This document shows, piece after piece, positions 58,222-64,000 of a stretch of 64,000 bases of DNA; within the stretch, counting starts at the first letter, position 1; each line of letters begins with the position of its first letter. The position numbers were made by a program, and so were the translations under genes. The notes under the pieces were generated by a model, which was not told the origin of the DNA, ran no database searches, and worked only from the letters and a program-made list of their open reading frames with translations. Source of the stretch: Castellaniella hirudinis_A (GTDB taxonomy: Bacteria > Pseudomonadota > Gammaproteobacteria > Burkholderiales > Burkholderiaceae_B); contig NZ_JBLGTV010000001.1 of NCBI RefSeq assembly GCF_047468865.1, positions 186,001 to 250,000 on the forward strand. The letters run 5' to 3'.

Positions 58222-60888
58222 ATGGTATATAACCTGTTCAACGAAGACTATTACCTGACCTATAACCCGGATGTGGCCGCCGCCATTTTGCAGGGCAATG
58301 GCCTGACCGCCGAGCAGCATTTCAATCTATTCGGCAATGCCGAAGGCCGCGCCCCCGGCCCCTTGTTCGACCCGCAATACTATCTGTCGGCCAACCCGGA
58401 CGTGGCCGACGCCGTGCTGGCCGGCCTGATCACCGCGTATGATCATTTTCTGCTGTACGGCGCCCCGGAAGACCGTTCGCCGCTGATCATCTTCGACCCC
58501 GACTATTATCTGGCGCTGAATCCCGACGTGGCCGCCGCGCTGGGCGCGGGTTTGAATGCGGTGCAGCATTTTTTGCAGTACGGCAGCAACGAAACCCGCG
58601 CCATCTCGCCCTTCATCGACCTGGCCGCGTATCTGGCGGCCAACCCCGATGTGGCGGGCGCGGTGGCCGCCGGGCAGATGACCGCGCTGCAGCACCTGAT
58701 GAACTACGGCGTGCTGGAAGGCCGCGACCTGGGCAACGGCATCGACCTGGCCATTTTCCAGAACGATGCGTCGTTCATGGATGCGTTGAGCGCGGGCGAT
58801 TACGACCTGGCATTGGCGCGCATGACGCAGGTCGCCCCTTTTCTGCCCAGCTTTCAGCCGCCCGCGGGCTGGACGCCCGCGCCCGACACGCCGATTCCCG
58901 TGGATTTCGTGCCGCCCGAGGGCACCAAGCTGGTGGTGCCGCCCGGGGTGGTGGTGCCGGATGACTTGCTGCCGCTGCCCGACACGTTCGAGCAGGATCA
59001 TTCCGGCGGCGGCGGCGGTGGCGGTGGTACGGGGGGCGTTTTCGCCCTGACGGCCGGGACAGACGATTTCAACGTGGCCAACGAGCATGCCACCCCTTGG
59101 GACGACGTGTTTACCGGGGATGCCACGACCGTGCAACCAGCCGACCAAATCGATGGCGGGGGCGGCACCGATACGTTTGTGTTTACCGGCTCGCCGACTC
59201 CTTTGCTGAGCCCTGCGTCGATTCCGCTGCCGCAGCTGTCGAATGTGGAAGTCCTTGAGTTGCGTACCGGTGGGGCGTTCACGCTGGATTTGTCCGGTAC
59301 CGGCGTGACGACCTTGACCTTGCCGGACAAGATCGAGGCGATCGGGGTCCCGGGTAGCAGTCCTGGCACGCCAGGTGACGCTGGGGATAATGGCATCGAC
59401 GCAACGGACCCAGGCAACGACGGCGGCGATGCCGGGGCTGGGAGTACGGGCGCACCGGGAAGCCCCGGCGGTGCCGCGAGCGCTGGCGTGGCCTTGACCC
59501 TGGATCAGGACAATAGCCGTCTGGTCATCGACCAGGGCATCACGGTCACCGGCGGCGCCGGCGGGCAGGGCAGTGCTGGCGGTAAGGGTGGAAGCGGCGG
59601 GGATGGTAACGCCCCTGCAGCGGGGGGCGATGGCGGCAATGGCGGGATGGGGGGCGCTGGAGGATCGGGCGGCGCGGGCCAAGCGGGCGGCGCGGCGAAG
59701 ACGGCGCTGTCGGTCTCCGACGGTGGTGCGGCGATCGACAGCTTCACGCTGGTGTTGAATGGGGTCACTCTCAGTGCCATTGGCGGTGCCGGCGGTGCCG
59801 GCGGGGCCGGCGGGGCCGGCGGTCAAGGGGGCGCCGGGGGGCGGGGCGGTGACGCCGGCGGCATAGGGAGTGCAGGGGGTGCCGGGGGGTTTGGCGGTGC
59901 CGGGGGTGTTGGCGGCCAGGGGGGGGATGGCGGCACCGCCGGTACCGTGGTGGATATGGTTTCGAATAGCATTCATACCCTCAACATCATTTCCAACGCC
60001 AGTGCGGACAGCACGGTGACGGTCAATCGTCTGCTTTCCGAAGGGGGCGCGGGCGGTGCAGCGGGTAAGGGCGGCGCGGGCGGTGACGGAGGCGCGGGCG
60101 GCGGCAAAGGTGGGGGCGGCGGCACTGCTGGCTTCGATGGTGCTGACGGCGCCACAGGCGTACCGGGGTCGGATGGTGCCGATGCTCTGGCCGGCGTGGG
60201 GCTGGCACTCGGCACAGGGGTTACGGTGAATATTTCCGGGGCGGCCGATCTGGATCTGGGGCGGGTGACCGGCGCGGATATCACCCTGGACGCCAGCGCG
60301 TTGAGCGGGGATTTCACGGTGGCCACAGATCATGAGGATCAGACTCAGACGATCCAGGGCGGCAGCGGCCGCAACCAGATCACCCTGGACGGCGGCGTGG
60401 ATCACGTCGATCTGGCGCAGTCGCAAGCCCAGTCGGATACCCTGATCATTCTCGGTGCGACCGGTCAGGATGCGACAGCGGGCTTGTTCACCACGGTGAG
60501 TGATTTTGGCACGATGGCGGCGCACGGCGATGTCCTGAAAATCGGCGGCTATAGCAGCGTCGTGGCGAATGGCCCCACCGTCGTGGACGGCACGCTGACC
60601 GTCCAGGTTCTTGATGGGATTGCCACCTTTGACGGTGCAGGCGCGGGCAGTCTGGATCTGGCCGCAAAAACCACAGCCGCTTTCAAGGCGTTGAACGAAG
60701 GGGAGGCCCTGGCTTTTGTGCATGATGGCCATACCTATCTGGCGGTGGAACGCATCGATAGCAGCGCCTATAACAAAGGCATTGACTTGGTCATTCAACT
60801 GACCGGCGTGGACGACCTGACGGCCTTGGGGGCGACCGCTGCGGACCATACCCTGGTGCTGCAATCGGAAGATTGGGCCATTGTTTGA
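58222..60888 (+). CDS. large glycine-rich putative secreted surface protein
   Basis: This 888-residue protein has no signal peptide. Residues 1-170 hold four repeats with YYLxxNPDVAxA and HFxxYG (about 10, 53, 96, 137), as seen in S-layer and RTX-type surface proteins. A Gly-rich linker follows at about 258-270. Residues 383-646 alternate Gly-Ala-Gly blocks (GGAGGAGGQGGAGG) with beta-strand segments such as VALTLDQDNSRLVIDQG and TVNRLLS. The last 200 residues resemble a type I secretion target domain (GGSGRNQITLDGGVDHVDL, IDLVIQLTGVDDL). GGAG at 58209 supports ATG 58222. No transporter is adjacent. Function unknown; the architecture suggests an export-dependent coat or adhesin. Confidence 0.8.
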   Translation: MVYNLFNEDYYLTYNPDVAAAILQGNGLTAEQHFNLFGNAEGRAPGPLFDPQYYLSANPDVADAVLAGLITAYDHFLLYGAPEDRSPLIIFDPDYYLALNPDVAAALGAGLNAVQHFLQYGSNETRAISPFIDLAAYLAANPDVAGAVAAGQMTALQHLMNYGVLEGRDLGNGIDLAIFQNDASFMDALSAGDYDLALARMTQVAPFLPSFQPPAGWTPAPDTPIPVDFVPPEGTKLVVPPGVVVPDDLLPLPDTFEQDHSGGGGGGGGTGGVFALTAGTDDFNVANEHATPWDDVFTGDATTVQPADQIDGGGGTDTFVFTGSPTPLLSPASIPLPQLSNVEVLELRTGGAFTLDLSGTGVTTLTLPDKIEAIGVPGSSPGTPGDAGDNGIDATDPGNDGGDAGAGSTGAPGSPGGAASAGVALTLDQDNSRLVIDQGITVTGGAGGQGSAGGKGGSGGDGNAPAAGGDGGNGGMGGAGGSGGAGQAGGAAKTALSVSDGGAAIDSFTLVLNGVTLSAIGGAGGAGGAGGAGGQGGAGGRGGDAGGIGSAGGAGGFGGAGGVGGQGGDGGTAGTVVDMVSNSIHTLNIISNASADSTVTVNRLLSEGGAGGAAGKGGAGGDGGAGGGKGGGGGTAGFDGADGATGVPGSDGADALAGVGLALGTGVTVNISGAADLDLGRVTGADITLDASALSGDFTVATDHEDQTQTIQGGSGRNQITLDGGVDHVDLAQSQAQSDTLIILGATGQDATAGLFTTVSDFGTMAAHGDVLKIGGYSSVVANGPTVVDGTLTVQVLDGIATFDGAGAGSLDLAAKTTAAFKALNEGEALAFVHDGHTYLAVERIDSSAYNKGIDLVIQLTGVDDLTALGATAADHTLVLQSEDWAIV

Positions 60889-60962
60889 AGGTGAGGGCGG
60901 CACGGCACGGCACGGCGCCGTGTCTGGGCCGCCCCGCACCGCGCCGGCCTCCTCCGGTGTCT

Positions 60963-61046
60963 GGTTCTCGATCCCCGGCCTGCGGTCTCCGGTTCTCGAT
61001 CCCCGGTGCTTGGTCTCCGGTACTCGGTCTCCGGCCTGCGGTTCGT
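60963..61046. repeat. 28-bp tandem repeat, three units
   Basis: Units start at 60963, 60991 and 61019, with the pattern GGTTCTCGATCCCCGG followed by CCTGCGGTCTCC or close variants. They occupy the gap between the surface-protein gene and the helicase gene, ending about 50 bases before the latter's start. Confidence 0.8.
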
Positions 61047-61097
61047 TCAGGGGCTACACTAAGTAGCTTCCCTGTAGACAATGGATTGCGGTTTCGC

Positions 61098-63527
61098 ATG
61101 TTAGATGGCCTGAACGAACCCCAACGCGCAGCGGTCACGCTGCCCGCGCAACACGCTCTGGTGCTGGCGGGGGCCGGCAGCGGCAAGACCCGGGTGCTGA
61201 CCACCCGCATGGCCTGGCTGATCCAGTCGGGCCGGCTCAGTCCGTTCAGCCTGCTGGCGGTCACCTTTACCAACAAGGCCGCGCGCGAAATGCTGGCGCG
61301 GCTGTCGGCTCTGCTGCCCATCAACACGCGGGGCATGTGGGTGGGCACCTTTCACGGCCTGTGCAACCGCCTGCTGCGGGCGCATTACCGCGATGCGGGC
61401 CTGCCGCAAACCTTCCAGATTCTGGACAGCGCCGACCAGTTGTCCGCCATCAAACGCATGCTGAAAGCCCGGGGCGTGGATACCGAACGCTACCCGGCGC
61501 GCGACGTGCAGCGTCTGATCAATGCCGCCAAGGAAGACGGCCTGCGGCCCAAGGATATGGATTTGCACGACAGCCGCGCCCGCCAGATGGCGGATCTGTA
61601 TCAGCATTATCAAGACCAGTGCGAACGCGAAGGCGTGGTGGATTTCGGCGAACTGCTGTTGCGCGCCTATGAACTGCTGCTGCGCGAGGCGCCCATCCGC
61701 GAACACTACCAGCGGCGCTTCCAGCACATTCTGGTGGATGAGTTTCAGGACACCAACGTGCTGCAGTACCGCTGGCTGATGCTGCTGGCGGGCAGCCACA
61801 CGCCCGTTTTTGCGGTGGGCGACGACGACCAGTCCATTTACGCGTTTCGCGGGGCCAACGTGGGCAATATGGCGGATTTCGAGCAGCGCCATGCCCACGG
61901 CACGGTCATCCGCCTGGAACAAAACTATCGTTCGCACGGCCATATCCTGGATGCGGCCAATGCCTTGATCGCGCACAACAGCCGCCGCCTGGGCAAGAAC
62001 CTGTGGACCGATGCGGGCGCGGGCGAACCCCTGCGCGTGGTCGAACAGGTGTCGGATCAGCTCGAAGCCCAGTGGCTGGTGGATGAAATCCGCGCCTTGC
62101 TGCGCGAAGGCCGGGCCGCGCATCAGGTGGCCATTCTGTATCGCAGCAATGCCCAGTCCCGGCCCATCGAGCATGCCTTGTTTTCCGCCCGCGTGCCGTA
62201 CCGGGTGTATGGCGGGCAGCGCTTTTTCGAGCGCCAGGAAATCAAGCATGTGCTGGCGTACCTGCGCCTGATCGACAACCCGCACGACGATACGTCCTGG
62301 ATGCGGGTGGTGAATTTTCCCACCCGGGGGATCGGTGCGCGCACGCTGGAACACCTCGCCGATGCGGCGCGCCAATACGGCACCAGCCTGGCCGGGGCCG
62401 TGGCCTATGTGCCCGGCAAGGCGGGTAGCAGCCTGGCCCGCTTTGCGGCGCTGATCCGCGACATGGCCGCGTCGGCGCAATCCCTGGATTTGCCGGAACT
62501 CATCGGCCAGGTGGTTCATCAAAGCGGCCTGGAAGCCCATTACCAGGCCGACCGCGAAGGCCAGGAACGCCTGGAAAACCTGCAGGAACTGGTCAATGCG
62601 GCCACGGCCTTCGTGGCCGAGGAAGGCCTGCAGGGCCTGGTGGCGGGGCGCATCCCCGAATTCTCCGCGGGCGGCACCCGGCCCGACATGGCCGATCCAG
62701 CGGCGGATGTGGCGGGGGCGACAGATGCGGCGCGGGCGGCGGCGCCGATGACGCGTGTTCGCGCGGCGACGGCGGAAAATTCGGGCGCGGCAGCGCAGGA
62801 GGTGGATGCGTTTTCGGATGTGTTTTCGGATGCGGACGAAGGGACGGGGATGATCCCGCCCGCCGTGATGTCGCCCCTGGGGGCGTTTCTCACCCATGCG
62901 TCACTGGAAGCCGGGGACAATCAGGCCCAGGCGGGCGAAGACGCCGTGCAGCTGATGACGGTGCATGCCGCCAAGGGCCTGGAATTCGATGCGGTGTTCA
63001 TCACCGGGCTCGAAGAAGGCCTGTTTCCGCACGAAAACAGCCTGCTGGACGCCGGCGGCCTGGAAGAAGAACGCCGCCTGATGTACGTGGCGATCACGCG
63101 GGCGCGTGAACGCCTGACGCTGACCCTGGCGCAAAGCCGCATGCTGCACGGCCAGACCCGCTACGCCCTGCGTTCGCGTTTTTTGGATGAAATCCCCGAA
63201 GAACATCTGAAATGGATCACGCCGCGCCAGCGGGCGGCGGCCGTGCCCGAGGCCCAGACGGCCTGGCGCGGGGCCTTCCGGCGCGGCGCGGGGCAGGACG
63301 CGGGCGGCAGCCGGTTCGCCCCGCGTGCGGTGCGCACTCGCGCGGCCGATGTCACGGTGGGGGATCAGTGCTTTCGCATGGGGGCCAGCGTGCGCCATGG
63401 CCGCTTCGGCGAAGGCACCATCGTGGCCCTCAGCGGCAGCGGCGCCGAAGCCCAGGCCCGGATCGAATTCAGGGACGCGGGCACCAAGACCCTGGCCCTG
63501 GGGGTGGCCAAGCTGGAAATCCTTTAG
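61098..63527 (+). CDS. uvrD: UvrD/Rep-family DNA helicase
   Basis: This 809-residue superfamily 1 3'-5' helicase acts in nucleotide-excision and mismatch repair. Motifs in order are LNEPQRAAV (Q motif), AGAGSGKTRVL (about 23-33, Walker A), VTFTNKAAREM, VDEFQDTN (Walker B), VGDDDQSIYAFRGA, LEQNYRSHG and TVHAAKGLEFDAVF. Between about residues 525 and 610 there is an Ala/Asp-rich insertion not expected in the family. The C-terminus ends in a short Tudor-like domain (GASVRHGRFGEGTIVAL). ATG 61098 matches the usual start MLDGLNEPQ. UvrD rather than Rep is inferred from length and tail. Confidence 0.92.
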   Translation: MLDGLNEPQRAAVTLPAQHALVLAGAGSGKTRVLTTRMAWLIQSGRLSPFSLLAVTFTNKAAREMLARLSALLPINTRGMWVGTFHGLCNRLLRAHYRDAGLPQTFQILDSADQLSAIKRMLKARGVDTERYPARDVQRLINAAKEDGLRPKDMDLHDSRARQMADLYQHYQDQCEREGVVDFGELLLRAYELLLREAPIREHYQRRFQHILVDEFQDTNVLQYRWLMLLAGSHTPVFAVGDDDQSIYAFRGANVGNMADFEQRHAHGTVIRLEQNYRSHGHILDAANALIAHNSRRLGKNLWTDAGAGEPLRVVEQVSDQLEAQWLVDEIRALLREGRAAHQVAILYRSNAQSRPIEHALFSARVPYRVYGGQRFFERQEIKHVLAYLRLIDNPHDDTSWMRVVNFPTRGIGARTLEHLADAARQYGTSLAGAVAYVPGKAGSSLARFAALIRDMAASAQSLDLPELIGQVVHQSGLEAHYQADREGQERLENLQELVNAATAFVAEEGLQGLVAGRIPEFSAGGTRPDMADPAADVAGATDAARAAAPMTRVRAATAENSGAAAQEVDAFSDVFSDADEGTGMIPPAVMSPLGAFLTHASLEAGDNQAQAGEDAVQLMTVHAAKGLEFDAVFITGLEEGLFPHENSLLDAGGLEEERRLMYVAITRARERLTLTLAQSRMLHGQTRYALRSRFLDEIPEEHLKWITPRQRAAAVPEAQTAWRGAFRRGAGQDAGGSRFAPRAVRTRAADVTVGDQCFRMGASVRHGRFGEGTIVALSGSGAEAQARIEFRDAGTKTLALGVAKLEIL

Positions 63528-63541
63528 ACCGCGTTGATGTG

Positions 63542-63571
63542 TGAGTACCGATCAATCAGGATTATCACTAG
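63542..63571 (+). pseudogene. possible 3' remnant of a higB toxin gene
   Basis: Just before the antitoxin gene one frame reads ...PINQDYH-stop, ending at 63569-63571. Many HigB toxins end in a similar DYH or EDYH. Upstream in the same frame there is a stop (TGA) within ten codons, and the uvrD stop lies at 63525-63527, so no full toxin fits. The match is only a few residues and could be chance. Confidence 0.35.
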
Positions 63572-63580
63572 GAGCACACA

Positions 63581-63865
63581 ATGCGTATGCACAATCCCCC
63601 GCACCCGGGGAAAGCAGTACGAGCGTTTATTGGCGAAATGACCATCACCGAAGCAGCTGCGCGGCTTGGTGTAACACGCGCATCCTTGTCGCGGATCATC
63701 AACGGAACCAATGGGATTTCCGCTGATATGGCGCTGCGCTTATCTGCCGCGTTGGGCACTAGCGCAGAGATGTGGCTCACCATGCAAGCCAAGTATGACC
63801 TCTGGCAGGCCGAGGACAAGCCACGGCCGGATATTCTGCCGTTCCGCACAATGGCCCACGCTTGA
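63581..63865 (+). CDS. higA: HigA-family antitoxin / XRE-type DNA-binding protein
   Basis: This 94-residue protein begins MRMHNPPHPGKAVRAFI, the HigA addiction-module start, then has the helix-turn-helix ITEAAARLGVTRASLSRIIN (about 22-41) and SADMALRLSAALGTSAEMWL. TAGGAGC at 63569-63575 gives the ribosome-binding site; ATG 63587 is a possible second start. HigA normally follows HigB and represses the pair. Here only a suspected toxin tail precedes it, so the gene appears orphaned, or else it regulates something else. Confidence 0.88.
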   Translation: MRMHNPPHPGKAVRAFIGEMTITEAAARLGVTRASLSRIINGTNGISADMALRLSAALGTSAEMWLTMQAKYDLWQAEDKPRPDILPFRTMAHA

Positions 63866-63958
63866 TGGTTTTGGCCTCAGAAGCCGTGAAGCAGAAAATC
63901 AAAAATGGGGTTCAGTATTTTTGCGGGGGTGGGGGCTTTGTTTAAAGGAAGCAGCGGG

Positions 63959-64000
63959 ATGACGACCCGTGTATTCAGGGGTTGTAAGATGTCTGCTTGG
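63959..64000 (+). CDS. possible start of a gene running off the window
   Basis: ATG 63959 is preceded by AAGGAA about nine bases upstream and opens a frame (MTTRVFRGCKMSAW) that continues to the window edge. Fourteen codons are too few to assign. The 93 bases after the antitoxin gene hold nothing else recognisable. Confidence 0.2.
   Translation, partial: MTTRVFRGCKMSAW

Noticed and set aside
58327..60939. Open frame of 870 codons antisense to the glycine-rich surface protein
   Set aside because: It reads as Pro/Ala/Arg repeats that mirror the Gly-rich coding strand. The plus strand has a proper ribosome-binding site and recognisable end domains.
1..64000. CRISPR arrays, rRNA operons, prophage or intact insertion sequences
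   Set aside because: No regularly spaced direct repeats with unique spacers, no rRNA or tRNA sequence and no transposase or integrase were recognised.

Overview
The window looks like chromosome of a GC-rich betaproteobacterium of the order Burkholderiales, most likely family Alcaligenaceae (the Bordetella/Achromobacter/Castellaniella side). The basis is the protein sequences together with several gene orders familiar from that group: exbB-exbD-lpxK-Trm112-kdsB-adk, lspA-ileS-ribF next to purN, coaBC-dut, and argF next to a DUF3579 gene. I cannot name a species. No rRNA, tRNA, CRISPR array, phage or intact insertion sequence was recognised. Almost all the DNA is tightly packed coding sequence, and most of the unexplained structure lies in a few intergenic stretches.

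Layout. 1-3.5 kb: a spermidine/putrescine-type ABC importer (binding-protein end, ATPase, two permeases). 3.6-11.1 kb: purU, a GbdR-like regulator and the heterotetrameric sarcosine oxidase operon soxBDAG. Together these look like one unit for taking up and demethylating a methylated amine and disposing of the one-carbon unit. 11.1-14.6 kb: an anaerobic (class III) ribonucleotide reductase locus. Its glycyl-radical motif sits in a separate 60-codon gene, and two NrdR boxes lie upstream. A DUF2249 gene follows. 14.7-19 kb: small proteins, a class II glutamine amidotransferase, a cytochrome P450, argF and rpsT. 19-25.3 kb: murJ, a short-chain dehydrogenase, adk, kdsB, lpxK and exbBD (envelope and LPS functions). 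25.3-33.9 kb: a DnaA-box cluster, sodB, DUF192, a cold-shock gene, clpS-clpA and the pqiABC lipid-transport operon. 34-37.8 kb: trifunctional putA. 37.8-39.1 kb: a repeat-rich zone with a small parvulin gene. It holds four stem-loop repeats, two inverted copies of a three-way-junction hairpin element and a 40-bp tandem array. 39.1-43.9 kb: a complete branched-chain amino-acid ABC importer (livJHMGF). 44.2-52.8 kb: dut, coaBC, lspA, ileS, ribF, purN and an RsmB-type methyltransferase. 52.8-58 kb: an acyl-CoA ligase/thiolase/acyl-CoA dehydrogenase operon with a divergent AraC regulator. 58.2-60.9 kb: a large glycine-rich, probably secreted surface protein. 61-64 kb: a UvrD-type helicase and an orphan HigA-type antitoxin with what looks like a scar of its toxin gene.

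The observations most worth following are the split class III ribonucleotide reductase, the pair of covarying three-way-junction hairpins at 38.5-38.9 kb, the covarying stem-loop array after putA, the layered surface protein at 58-61 kb, and the DnaA-box/AT-rich segment at 25.4-25.7 kb. All function calls rest on sequence patterns read by eye; no database search was run.
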